Source: a virus. Taken from it: 26,387 bases of DNA. Of the stretch, positions 6,073 to 14,203 are shown piece by piece. The DNA is taken from positions 1-26,387 of the IMG/VR virus record IMGVR_UViG_3300048918_000090; one strand, written 5' to 3'. A program made the position numbers and the translations under genes. The notes under the pieces were generated by a model, which saw only the letters and a program-made list of their open reading frames with translations, had not been told where the DNA came from and did no database searches. The first letter of the stretch is position 1. The number at the start of each line of letters is the position of its first letter.

Positions 6073-6519
6073 TCATTCCCCTGTGCGCATCATCTGCGCG
6101 AGTCGTTGAGCGCGCGCGCCGACTTGCGACGCCCATGCTGAATTGAGCATCTCCGCCGCGGCGTCTGCGTACGCGCCCTGCCGCATCGAGACGAGCGTGT
6201 TTTTGAATCCTGCGAGCTTGCTCATGCCGAGGTTGAAGCACATGTTGCAGATCACGCGCTGACGCACATCGTTCAGATCAGTCCACCACGGGAGATCCCG
6301 ATTCAGGTCGCTGAAGACGTTCAATAGATCGCGCTCGAGCAACGTGTTGACCTGATCGTCGGAGAGCGGATATGACCAGCCATTGGGGAGCGAACACGCT
6401 TGCAGGTTGTGCCCTACACCGACTGTCGGGATGCCCTTCGTATCGGCATACGGCGTGTACCGTACGCCCTCATCACGCCGCAGCTCTTCGACAAGCCGCG
6501 CTATGTTGTCCGGGTTCAT
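6073..6519 (-). CDS. Endolysin, GH24 lysozyme
   Basis: This 148-aa T4-lysozyme-type muramidase hydrolyses the MurNAc-GlcNAc bond of peptidoglycan. The catalytic triad is visible: Glu17 in RRDEGVRY, Asp26 in YADTKG and Thr32 in IPTVGVGHN. The C-terminal half contains the typical helical lobe (VICNMCFNLGMSKLAGFKNT and GARAQRL). No signal peptide or signal-anchor helix is present at the N-terminus, so release depends on a holin. It is embedded between two membrane proteins: the holin-like gene upstream overlaps by ATGA and the 3TM holin follows after one base. The length is close to that of short GH24 endolysins. Confidence 0.93.
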   Translation of the reverse strand: MNPDNIARLVEELRRDEGVRYTPYADTKGIPTVGVGHNLQACSLPNGWSYPLSDDQVNTLLERDLLNVFSDLNRDLPWWTDLNDVRQRVICNMCFNLGMSKLAGFKNTLVSMRQGAYADAAAEMLNSAWASQVGARAQRLAQMMRTGE

Positions 6520-6713
6520 TCGATCACCTTCTTGCCGTTGTTGCGGATCAGGTAAAAGGACTGCAGGCCGATATAGAACAGCGTTGCTACCGACACGAGC
6601 GCCGCGAGGTACCAGTTCAGGTCATGCCCCGCGAACCAGTTCCACCATTGCCACCCTGTAACCCCAACAGGGGGAGCAACCTGTACCGCGCTCTTTGCGA
6701 TTTCGTTTTTCAT
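6516..6713 (-). CDS. Holin-like protein, 65 aa, one TM helix
   Basis: The protein has a 20-residue N-terminus with Pro-Pro-Val and a WQWWNWF aromatic patch. A single clear transmembrane helix follows (NWYLAALVSVATLFYIGLQ), and the tail is basic (RNNGKKVIE). The sequence style AxSAVxVAPPVxVxG, then a Trp-rich patch, one hydrophobic helix and a basic C-terminus, is common among small proteobacterial phage holins placed immediately before the endolysin. Its stop overlaps the endolysin start by ATGA. It may be the main holin, or the antiholin of the downstream 3TM protein. Its ATG directly abuts the tailspike stop (TAAATG). Confidence 0.7.
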   Translation of the reverse strand: MKNEIAKSAVQVAPPVGVTGWQWWNWFAGHDLNWYLAALVSVATLFYIGLQSFYLIRNNGKKVIE

Positions 6714-8807
6714 TTAGTTGCCCCACGACGCGATATACGAAAGCGCTACTGCGGAATTGGCGACTGGACTCCCGCTTAGGTTCAGCACCTTCAAATTGAT
6801 GAGGCCAGCGCCGTATGAAACAACTGGGCAGAATTGAGGGAGCCCCGAACCGTTGTCGGTGACGATAGCGTTCGTTGGCGGGAGGCCAGTAGTCTGCGTA
6901 ATGATCGAAATCTGACCCGATGCATCCGTTGTCCCGATGAAAACACCACCTTCCTTGGGAAGGAAAAACGTTCCCGCACCTCCATACATGGCGCCGCCGT
7001 TGTTCGAATCGATTTCTGGTCTCGAATCCATGAACAGCGAACTGCCGGTGCCAACGAAAATTGCTGTGTTTCCGCCGATCGTGTTCGTGAAACCGGATCG
7101 ATATCCGGAGACGTGCAGGAAATTACTGGCACCCGAAACGTTAAGCCCACTGGTTCGGAAGTTCGTGATGTCAAGGTTCGAGAATGTCAGGTTGCAGCCT
7201 GTTCCCTGAACCAATACCCCGCTGATATTCGAGGTGCCATCTCCTTTCCCCTGCATCGTCGTATTGACGAACTGCGCAGTCGCTCCCGGATTGCCGATTC
7301 CAACGGTGTTGTCGATGAGAATTCCAATGCTTCCGTTATCGAAATCAAGGTTTGTGCAGTGCAGTTTGTTAACGGAGCCAATCGCATTTGACGTGATGAA
7401 AAGACCGGTCGAGCAGAAGATCGAGAACAGATTTAACAGGTTCGCGCCATCGCAACGGGCAAACTGATAAGCATTGCATGTGTTAGAAGTGAAATCTGTC
7501 ACCCCACTCGCTAGCGACCACATCGGCCAGAAGTGACAGTTCTCGATAATGTTGGTGTCGAGCGATGTCTCGATGAAAAGCCCCGTTTTCATCGGCTGGC
7601 CTTTCAGGCCCCGCACGTTGAAGCGGCCGCCGTTGCCGTTATCTCCGGTTTGGATGACGCCTTGAAACGGATTCAGAATAACGACATCATCGAGGCCGCA
7701 GTCGGTCGAGTTGTGAAAGAAAAAATCCCAGTCGCTAACTGTGGGTGACCACGCGGACGCTCCGTTCGGCGTGGGATGATCACGGACTGTCCCGACTCCG
7801 CTGAACGTGACGCCGTTGATCCCGATGGAGTCGCCGCTATCGACTACGAACCCCTTACCCGTGTGTGCGAGATGGAACCACGAACCGGGGCCGCGCGTGC
7901 TCGCAACAGTCGTGCTGTTTGCGATAGTTGGAACACATCCGTCGCCATAGACCGCGACCGGAAGGTTGATGTTGATCGGCGCGGTGAGTTTGTATGCGAC
8001 CTTTGCCGTTGGGAAATAGACAGCACGTTTCCCCGATGTCATCGCATAGTTGATGGCGTTCTGTACTGCAACAGTGTCATCGGCCACGTCGTCACCAACT
8101 GCACCAAAGTCAGTTACGCAGATGATGTCCTGCAGTTTCGACAGTACCGTCCGGCGCACCGCACCAGCGCCGTTCTGGAGGAACGACAGTTTGGATGCGT
8201 TGATTGCTGCAGTTGTCGCGACTGTGGCGTCCGTCACGCTCCCTGTTGGGGGGATCCCGATTGCAACCGTCGTACCGATCTTCACCTCTACCTGTTGGAT
8301 TCCGTTAGGCACCGGCGATGCAAATACCAGCGCGGTTCCAGTCAGCGACGCAATCTGATCGTCCATTTGGAAGCCAGCATCGAAGAACGGCCAGATGTTG
8401 TTGATCGAACCGGGAGCAACGGGGAGATTGAATGTCGTCGTAGTGCCCGGAACAAAGGTACCAGGCGTGCTGCCGACCGGATCAGTGTAGGAGGCACCCG
8501 CGATCCAGCGAGCGTTCGTCATGTCCCCGGTGAGCCCCGCGTTTGGATCTTCGGTAATCTGATCCCAGATCGTCACACCCGAAGCGTCTTTCACGATCTG
8601 CCGATAGACTCCCGAGCCCCAGATGAGCGCCTGCCCGCGGCTATCGAGCAGCACCGGATTCGTGTTGGTGATCGTGCCGGCCGCATCCTGAAAGGTCGGC
8701 TTCGGGTTTAGCGTGCCCGGGAAGTAGAAGCCGACGGTGCCGCTGGCAAGCGGGAGGCCGTTCTGGTCTATGAACTGCGCCTTCGCATTTGGAATTAGCT
8801 GCTGCAT
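6714..8807 (-). CDS. Tailspike with beta-helix (pectate-lyase-like) domain
   Basis: This 697-aa receptor-binding protein has an N-terminal particle-attachment region at residues about 1-90 (KAQFIDQNGLPLASG, TLNPKPTFQDAAGTI, VLLDSRGQALIWGSG), a form shared by tailspikes of many proteobacterial podophages. A linker follows. At about residue 230, VTDFGAVGDDVADDTVAVQNAIN is the start signature of a right-handed beta-helix (Pectate_lyase_3 type). The next roughly 350 residues are Gly/Asn/Ser-rich rungs, and a C-terminal domain ends near SYIASWGN. It probably trimerises and binds or cleaves host O-antigen or capsule; the catalytic residues cannot be picked by eye. Two tandem terminators lie just upstream, so it may be expressed separately from the ejection genes or only under antitermination. 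Confidence 0.88.
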   Translation of the reverse strand: MQQLIPNAKAQFIDQNGLPLASGTVGFYFPGTLNPKPTFQDAAGTITNTNPVLLDSRGQALIWGSGVYRQIVKDASGVTIWDQITEDPNAGLTGDMTNARWIAGASYTDPVGSTPGTFVPGTTTTFNLPVAPGSINNIWPFFDAGFQMDDQIASLTGTALVFASPVPNGIQQVEVKIGTTVAIGIPPTGSVTDATVATTAAINASKLSFLQNGAGAVRRTVLSKLQDIICVTDFGAVGDDVADDTVAVQNAINYAMTSGKRAVYFPTAKVAYKLTAPININLPVAVYGDGCVPTIANSTTVASTRGPGSWFHLAHTGKGFVVDSGDSIGINGVTFSGVGTVRDHPTPNGASAWSPTVSDWDFFFHNSTDCGLDDVVILNPFQGVIQTGDNGNGGRFNVRGLKGQPMKTGLFIETSLDTNIIENCHFWPMWSLASGVTDFTSNTCNAYQFARCDGANLLNLFSIFCSTGLFITSNAIGSVNKLHCTNLDFDNGSIGILIDNTVGIGNPGATAQFVNTTMQGKGDGTSNISGVLVQGTGCNLTFSNLDITNFRTSGLNVSGASNFLHVSGYRSGFTNTIGGNTAIFVGTGSSLFMDSRPEIDSNNGGAMYGGAGTFFLPKEGGVFIGTTDASGQISIITQTTGLPPTNAIVTDNGSGLPQFCPVVSYGAGLINLKVLNLSGSPVANSAVALSYIASWGN

Positions 8808-8824
8808 GTGGTCAGCCTCAAAGC

Positions 8825-8850
8825 AAAAAGGCCACCTCTGCGGGTGGCCT
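8825..8850 (-). terminator. Intrinsic terminator upstream of tailspike (second of tandem pair)
   Basis: On the minus strand an 8-base stem (8843-8850 with 8829-8836) around a 6-base loop is followed by TTTT. It lies 18 bases before the tailspike start and would stop transcription coming from the ejection protein genes. Confidence 0.75.
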
Positions 8851-8856
8851 ATAATG

Positions 8857-8878
8857 AAAAAGCCCTCACAGGGAGGGC
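8857..8878 (-). terminator. Intrinsic terminator downstream of ejection protein gene (first of tandem pair)
   Basis: On the minus strand GCCCTC pairs with GAGGGC (8873-8878 with 8862-8867) around a 5-base loop and is followed by TTTTT. Together with the next hairpin it makes a tandem terminator in the middle of the late operon. Confidence 0.75.
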
Positions 8879-8890
8879 CAAGGAAACTAC

Positions 8891-9091
8891 ATGTTTGAAG
8901 TGCTAGACAAACTCGGCAACGTCATAGCCGTTTTCGGAACCCGAAAGCGCGGTGCAGCGTTCGTGATCGATGAGGCAAAACTGAAAACTGCGCCGGTCTA
9001 CCAGCGCAAGCACAGATCGCACTGGCTGATCCGGTTTGTCTTTCCCCTACTTGTCCCAGTCGACGCGTGGATTGCTGAACGATTCCGATAG
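8891..9091 (+). CDS. Small plus-strand protein inside the late region, 66 aa
   Basis: This is the only plausible gene against the direction of late transcription between 4.7 and 25.3 kb. It starts at ATG with AGGA six bases upstream, and its last 45 bases run antisense to the end of the large ejection protein gene. The N-terminal half is FEVLDKLGNVIAVFGTRKRGAAFVID; the C-terminal half is basic then hydrophobic (HWLIRFVFPLLVPVDAW). It could be membrane-associated. A perfect TATAAT lies at 8850-8855, but no acceptable -35 is seen. The location behind a double terminator is typical of a moron (independently expressed prophage gene). No family recognised; function unknown. Confidence 0.5.
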   Translation: MFEVLDKLGNVIAVFGTRKRGAAFVIDEAKLKTAPVYQRKHRSHWLIRFVFPLLVPVDAWIAERFR

Positions 9092-11953
9092 CTTGTTCGC
9101 CGCGCGACGGTTGACGAACTCAGTAGCCTTGCGCGTGAGCGCCGCGCCCGCCGGGCCAGCTACAGCCGCGCCGAGCGGCCCGAACAGCGCAGAGGCAGCG
9201 CCGGTCGTTGCAGCAGTCGGCGCCCATATCACGGCTTTCTGGAGCAGGTTGTGCCCCTGCACCGCGGCGCCAGGGTATGCGGTCGGCTTCTGCAGCACGT
9301 GCCCGGCATCGTTGAGCGTGCGAAAGCGGCTCATTTCTGCATCATCAAACAGCAGGCCCATGCGCGTGCGCTGGTCGTTTAGCTGCTTCGTCACCTTGGC
9401 AGCGTTCCACTCCGCACCCTGGCCGGCCTTGTTCACGGAATCAGCGAATACGCCCTTCATCTCCGCAAGCGCCTGCTGAGCAGCCGGCTGGAGCGGCTCC
9501 GGGACACCCTTCAGCGTCTCGACGATATGCCGCAGTTGGCCTACTGGCATAGAAGTGATCTTCTGGCCGACCTTCTCGTCCGGCACCATCTGATTGATCC
9601 CGTTCGGGCCTTCCTCGTTTAGCAGCGACGCAATGCCTTTCGGGTTGTCCAGCACGTTCTTGCGCTCGGCATGCAGCGCGCGAGCTTGTGCATAAATATC
9701 GTCGCCTGCCGACTTTGCGACGTCGGTATCGAGCATCTCCTTGATCTTGCCGATGAGTCCGGAGTTCTGCGGCGACCACTGACCGTTGATGTACTGGCGC
9801 ACACCTTCGGCCTGCGTCGCCGTCATCGGGTTGAACGTTCCATCGGCATTGCGGATGCCCTGCTCTTTCAGATAGGCATTGATGCCGCGACCAAGAGCAC
9901 CGTTTTCCGACTTGCCGGCGAAGTTCGACCGGGTGTCCATCATCGTCTTGAACGCATCCGCATCGATACCGGCGACGCCGGCCGCGCGCTGGTCGGCCGC
10001 CTGGTAGATGCTCTTCACCGCGTTGTCGTAGTAATCGTTCAAGCCCTGCAATGGCTGACGGATGATCTGGCCAACCTCTTCAGGCGACGCACCGACCGCG
10101 CCCGTGTCCTGCGCAATCTGCTGAGAGTATCCATGGAGCGCAGTCCGCTCCTTGTCGAACTGAGCGCGCAGCACTTCGCCTTGGGGCGTGTCCGATTTCG
10201 ATAGCTGGTACTCGTTGCCGGCCTCGAATTTGTCGCCGGAGATCGCGCTCGGACGCGTTTGATCAAGACCGACCTCGCGCATCAGGTCGAGGTTCTTCTG
10301 CTGCTGATCAGGCGCGAGCTGCGATTTGACGGTGGTCGGCGTCGAGTCATCGAAGCGCGGCACTTCGACAGGTGCCGGCGGAGGCGCAACCGGCACCGCA
10401 GTGCTCGCATCATTCGCTGCCGCGCCGCCACCAACAACCTGCGTCTGAGGCGCTTGCGGAAGGTCGGGCCGGCCGCCAGATGCATCATTGACCGCTGCCC
10501 GGTTAATGCCGACAGCATCGTTCGCCACCGGCGCGCGTGCAATATCAGCGGCCGGCATAGGAGCGACCTTCGGCTGATCGGGTTTGAGAATCGCCGACAG
10601 GTCATTGGCGGCAGGCGATACCGGCAACTGAGCGATGCCCGATTGAGGCAGCCCCTGTGGCACCGGGCCAACGCCGCGATTCGCAAGTTCAACGCTGCCC
10701 GGCGTGGGTGCGGGAACGTCAGGTTTGCCGATGGCCTTGATGAGCCCATTGGCGCGGCCCGCGAGTTCGGGCGCGATGATCTGTGCGGTGGCGCCCGGAG
10801 CCACATCATTGATCGTCGCCATCAGCGGCGACTGGCCTTGCACGAAGTTCTGCTGGTAGGCGTTCGTCAGCGTCTTGACAGGGGCGCTGTTCGTGATCGC
10901 GTCCAATGCGTTGCTCGCCACGCGGCCGACAGACGCGTTGACCTGCTGGCCACTGGCCGTCTGCGGGTGATACGTCAGCGCGTTCTGGACGCTCTGGCCG
11001 ATCTGCTGCGCGCGGTCGAACGAAACACCGGGCAATGCAGCGGCGCCGACTCGCGCAATCGTGCCGATTGGCGCAGCGATAGCTCCTGTGGCGAGCGTGG
11101 CGATAGGTTCGAGCGCAGCGAGAGGATCGATCGTTGATCCGAATTCGTTGGCAAGCTGCACGCGGGCCGCGTCCGCCGGTGCCGGGCTCGCCGGTTGTGC
11201 TGCCTTCGCTGGCTGTGCCGGCTGCGTCCCCGTCTTCGGCGCATCCTTTGCCGACAAAACACTATTCGCCATCGCGAGCAGCGGGTCTTCAGCGGCCTGC
11301 GCGGGTTGCGCCGATACCGCAGGAGCGGCGGGCGTCGTCGAAGCAGCTGTAGAGCCTGCCATGACGCCATGCGCCATATCCAGCAATGGATCGCCGGTCG
11401 ACGCAGCCGGTGCTGCCGTGGGCGCCGACTGCGGTTTTGCTTGCGGCATGATCTGTTGTCCTGTGGCCGAGATAACGGGCGCGCCCATCTGCTGCGGGCT
11501 GAGTTCGGCGGCGTTCGCGCTGCCCGAGAGAACTGACGCAATCGCGTCCCCGAACTTCCTCACCATTCCGACCGCGCTCGACAGCTTGTTGGCATAGCCG
11601 GAGTCTTCGGCATAGCCACCCTTGGCAAGTGCATTGCCGTACGCAGAGGCATCAGAGCCAGCGCCGACCGCGCCCTGATACCGGCGCGCGATCAGGCTCG
11701 CAAAGTCGTTGCCGAAGTCTTGCGGAGACGCATATGCGCGGTACTGGTCATTCGATCCCGTCTGGTTGTCCGTCGCGGCCACGCCCGGCCCCTTGATGTT
11801 GCCGAGGTTGTTCGTGCCCGGCACGACCGACTTGCCCCAGCCAGTCTCGAGCCCCCACTGCCCGAGCAGGACGTCAGGCGCGACGCCGATCTGCTGGCCG
11901 ACGCTTGCCGCGACCGGCGCGTACTGGGCGATGAACCCCTGAACGTTCGGCAT
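9047..11953 (-). CDS. DNA ejection protein with N-terminal glucosaminidase domain (gp16 position)
   Basis: This 968-aa protein starts at the ATG in a TGATG overlap with the upstream stop; a longer frame upstream overlaps the previous gene. Residues about 10-140 form a FlgJ-type glucosaminidase domain, with APDVLLGQWGLETGWG containing the probable catalytic Glu36, then NNLGNIKG and a KGGYAEDSGYANK segment. Residues about 145-300 are Ala/Pro/Gln-rich low complexity. The remainder has long helical regions and a Gly/Ala-rich hydrophobic patch near the C-terminus (TGAASALFGPLGAAVAGPAG), as expected for a protein expelled into the cell envelope. It occupies the place of P22 gp16, which lacks this enzyme domain. 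It likely digests peptidoglycan locally so that DNA can cross the periplasm. Confidence 0.8.
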   Translation of the reverse strand: MPNVQGFIAQYAPVAASVGQQIGVAPDVLLGQWGLETGWGKSVVPGTNNLGNIKGPGVAATDNQTGSNDQYRAYASPQDFGNDFASLIARRYQGAVGAGSDASAYGNALAKGGYAEDSGYANKLSSAVGMVRKFGDAIASVLSGSANAAELSPQQMGAPVISATGQQIMPQAKPQSAPTAAPAASTGDPLLDMAHGVMAGSTAASTTPAAPAVSAQPAQAAEDPLLAMANSVLSAKDAPKTGTQPAQPAKAAQPASPAPADAARVQLANEFGSTIDPLAALEPIATLATGAIAAPIGTIARVGAAALPGVSFDRAQQIGQSVQNALTYHPQTASGQQVNASVGRVASNALDAITNSAPVKTLTNAYQQNFVQGQSPLMATINDVAPGATAQIIAPELAGRANGLIKAIGKPDVPAPTPGSVELANRGVGPVPQGLPQSGIAQLPVSPAANDLSAILKPDQPKVAPMPAADIARAPVANDAVGINRAAVNDASGGRPDLPQAPQTQVVGGGAAANDASTAVPVAPPPAPVEVPRFDDSTPTTVKSQLAPDQQQKNLDLMREVGLDQTRPSAISGDKFEAGNEYQLSKSDTPQGEVLRAQFDKERTALHGYSQQIAQDTGAVGASPEEVGQIIRQPLQGLNDYYDNAVKSIYQAADQRAAGVAGIDADAFKTMMDTRSNFAGKSENGALGRGINAYLKEQGIRNADGTFNPMTATQAEGVRQYINGQWSPQNSGLIGKIKEMLDTDVAKSAGDDIYAQARALHAERKNVLDNPKGIASLLNEEGPNGINQMVPDEKVGQKITSMPVGQLRHIVETLKGVPEPLQPAAQQALAEMKGVFADSVNKAGQGAEWNAAKVTKQLNDQRTRMGLLFDDAEMSRFRTLNDAGHVLQKPTAYPGAAVQGHNLLQKAVIWAPTAATTGAASALFGPLGAAVAGPAGAALTRKATEFVNRRAANKLSESFSNPRVDWDK

Positions 11954-13422
11954 CAGAATGCCCCGAGCGCCTTCATGGCCTGATAGTCCTTCGTCCACTG
12001 CTGAAGCTTGCCTTCAGCCTTCAGTTTCTGCATGGCGGCCTGTTGCGCGGCCGGATCGCCGAGCGAACGGACATATGACACGTCGGGGTTAAACGACTGG
12101 TTCCATTTGTTCTCGAACTGCGGCAGTGCACTCGTGTTATTGCCGTTCTGCGCGAGGAAGTTCGTTGTCGCATTTGCGCGGTCGAGCACAGCCTGCTGCA
12201 AGCCCTTCACGTGCTGGATCGATTCGAGCAGCGCCGGCGCGTTCATGTTCGCCGGATCGGGCTGCCCAGCCTTTGCCGCGGCAAGCCGTGAATCGCTGCC
12301 CGACAGGCCGAGCGACGAAGCGGCCTGGTCGGCAGCACTGTTCAGGTAGTTGGTGAGCAGCTGATTGTTCTTGACCGCATCCGAGCCAGCCTGAATACCG
12401 AACGTGTTGAGCAGCGCGGGAACGTTGAGCGCCGCGCCTGCGCCCTTGCCCGCGATCGTGCTTTTCAGGTTGTCGGCCGCAAGGTCATAGGTCTGCATGA
12501 GCGGTTTTGCTTGGCTCGCGGCCTGCTGAAGGTTGCTGTAACGCGTGCCGGCCGCATCCGCGACGCCCTGTGCACCGACCGGCGGAGCAGCAGAGAACCC
12601 GCCGCCCGGAAGCTGGCCGGGAATCGATGGCGCAGTAGGCTGGCCGGTGGCAGGTTGTGCGCTCTGAGCGCCGGCAAACTGGCCCTTCGTTATCATCGTC
12701 GGCTGACCGTTCGCGTTGACCGTGACCGGACTCGCCGCGTCGGATGGCGACAGGCCGTTCTGCACCGTGTAGCCGACCGTGCCGACGCCGCCGCCGGCCG
12801 CCATCGGGTTCTGATTGACCGCGACCGTGGCCGGCCCCGTGTTGATCTGGGCGTATTGCGGCAGCATCGCGTGCAATTGCGTCTCGCCGCTCAGCGCCGA
12901 CATATAGTGCTGCGACACCCACTGGCGAAGCTGCTGCGGATCCTGAGGCATCGATTGCAGTTCAGCCTGGTACACCTGCGGCGTGATCGCGCCAGCCTGC
13001 AATTGCGTCGTGGCAAATGACTGCACATCTTGCGGCGACAGGTCGGGCTTTGTCAGCAGGCTCCCGAGCCCTTGACGAAGACCACTTTGCGCCTTGATCG
13101 ACTGGTCGAGTTGGCCGGTCTGCAACGTCTGTTGCTGCTGCTTCTGCGTATTAATGCCTTGAATCACCTGAGGCAGGTTATATGCGGCAGCCGGATCCTG
13201 GCTGAGAATGCCTACCAGCTTGTTGTTATCGACCTGGCCGGTTGTCGGGTCGGTCGCTTGCTGATAAGCGGCAGACGTCGCGCGGTTTGCGTCGAGCTGC
13301 TGTTGCTGCGCGAGGCCGCTCGCATTGAGGGCGCGGAACTGAGCAATAGACAGGGCCTGCTGCAATGGATTGAAGGGCTTCGGGGCGTTCGCATTGAGAG
13401 CGATTGACGGGTCGATGGGCAT
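11953..13422 (-). CDS. DNA ejection protein, gp20 position, 489 aa
   Basis: This Gln/Ala-rich, mostly helical protein has an N-terminal stretch NAPKPFNPLQQALSIAQFRALNAS followed by Gln-rich coils. A low-complexity middle is rich in Gly, Pro, Ala and Gln (about residues 200-290), and a helical C-terminal third ends KDYQAMKALGAF. The three-gene series (gp7-like, this gene, the large muralytic protein) matches the P22 order 7-20-16 of proteins carried in the head and ejected with DNA. Sequence similarity to P22 gp20 cannot be judged by eye, so the name rests on position, composition and size (P22 gp20 is of similar length). It starts at ATG after AGGGGAAAG and overlaps the next gene by TGATG. 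Confidence 0.65.
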   Translation of the reverse strand: MPIDPSIALNANAPKPFNPLQQALSIAQFRALNASGLAQQQQLDANRATSAAYQQATDPTTGQVDNNKLVGILSQDPAAAYNLPQVIQGINTQKQQQQTLQTGQLDQSIKAQSGLRQGLGSLLTKPDLSPQDVQSFATTQLQAGAITPQVYQAELQSMPQDPQQLRQWVSQHYMSALSGETQLHAMLPQYAQINTGPATVAVNQNPMAAGGGVGTVGYTVQNGLSPSDAASPVTVNANGQPTMITKGQFAGAQSAQPATGQPTAPSIPGQLPGGGFSAAPPVGAQGVADAAGTRYSNLQQAASQAKPLMQTYDLAADNLKSTIAGKGAGAALNVPALLNTFGIQAGSDAVKNNQLLTNYLNSAADQAASSLGLSGSDSRLAAAKAGQPDPANMNAPALLESIQHVKGLQQAVLDRANATTNFLAQNGNNTSALPQFENKWNQSFNPDVSYVRSLGDPAAQQAAMQKLKAEGKLQQWTKDYQAMKALGAF

Positions 13423-13435
13423 TTACTTTCCCCTA

Positions 13436-14200
13436 TTACACTGCAAAGCCATTGGTGCCTTGGCCGGTAGAGTTTGCAAATGGGTCAACTACCCCACCGC
13501 CACCGCCTGCCGCATTGTTAGTTAGCAAGCCGGCGGTCAAAGCATTGCTGCCGATGCCATTCAAGCCATTGCTGATTGCGTTTGCCGAGCCGATTGTTCC
13601 AGCTGCTGAAGCATTCGCGCCGCTCGTCAAGGTATTCGCAATATTCCCCGCGGTCTGCGCGCCAAGCGCGCCAAGCCCAGAAGCCGCATTCTGTCCGCTT
13701 CCAACGATGCCGGCGAGGCGATTCACGTTGCTCGACGCATTGCCGTAATTCGTATTGAAGGTGGACAGCGCGCGATTGAATACGTCGTTGTAGGTCGAAT
13801 CGGCAAGTCCCGTCGCATACGATGATGCGCCTTTGAGCGCGGCACCGGAGCTACCCAGACCGCGCGCGGCCGCGCTGTTCTGAACCGATTTCAAGCCCTG
13901 ATTGAGCGTGAACTGATAGCCGGGCGTGGCCTGCGCCTGCGCTTCGGTTGGCGCACCGAACTGCTGATTGAAAATCGGGTTGTTCAAAGCGCTCTGCAGC
14001 GCGTTGATGTTGTTCGAACCCAACTGCATGAAGGGCGCCAGATTGGCCTGCGTCTGGTTGAACTGGTCATTCTGCAGATGCGCTGCGTCTTCGGCGGCCT
14101 GCGCCTGCGTGTTGGCAGCACTCTTCGACGCGCTCGAACTGATGGTGCTCGATGCCACCCCACCGACGATTGCTGCGCCTGCTACTGCTGCTGCGACCAT
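13436..14200 (-). CDS. DNA ejection protein, gp7 / p32 type, 254 aa
   Basis: It begins with a hydrophobic Ala/Gly segment (VAAAVAGAAIVGGVAS) and a helical Ser/Ala/Gln part. It then carries FMQLGSNNINAL and ATPGYQFTLNQGLKSVQNSAAARGLGSSGAAL, the recognisable core of the phage DNA transfer protein family (p32/gp7-like), followed by Asn/Ser/Gly-rich repeats. The hydrophobic start resembles membrane-inserting ejection proteins. It is first in the three-gene ejection block. Its RBS (GGGGAGG) lies across the end of the acetyltransferase gene. Confidence 0.75.
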   Translation of the reverse strand: MVAAAVAGAAIVGGVASSTISSSASKSAANTQAQAAEDAAHLQNDQFNQTQANLAPFMQLGSNNINALQSALNNPIFNQQFGAPTEAQAQATPGYQFTLNQGLKSVQNSAAARGLGSSGAALKGASSYATGLADSTYNDVFNRALSTFNTNYGNASSNVNRLAGIVGSGQNAASGLGALGAQTAGNIANTLTSGANASAAGTIGSANAISNGLNGIGSNALTAGLLTNNAAGGGGGVVDPFANSTGQGTNGFAV

Positions 14201-14203
14201 GAT

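Noticed and set aside
6961-6975. CCTTCC/GGAAGG hairpin with an A-run inside the tailspike gene as a terminator
   Set aside because: On the late-transcribed strand the T-run comes before, not after, the hairpin, so it has the wrong orientation for a terminator.
7776-8711. A 311-codon plus-strand open frame opposite the tailspike gene
   Set aside because: The frame is a shadow of the tailspike; composition (Cys/Arg/Asp-rich) is not protein-like.
8850-8855. Perfect TATAAT as promoter for the plus-strand 66-aa gene
   Set aside because: No acceptable -35 at 16-18 bases spacing and no extended -10, and the site lies at the edge of a terminator stem. Kept only as a possibility in the gene entry.
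10259-11137. A 292-codon plus-strand open frame opposite the large ejection protein gene
   Set aside because: Arg-rich shadow of the low-complexity Ala/Pro/Gln region of the real gene.
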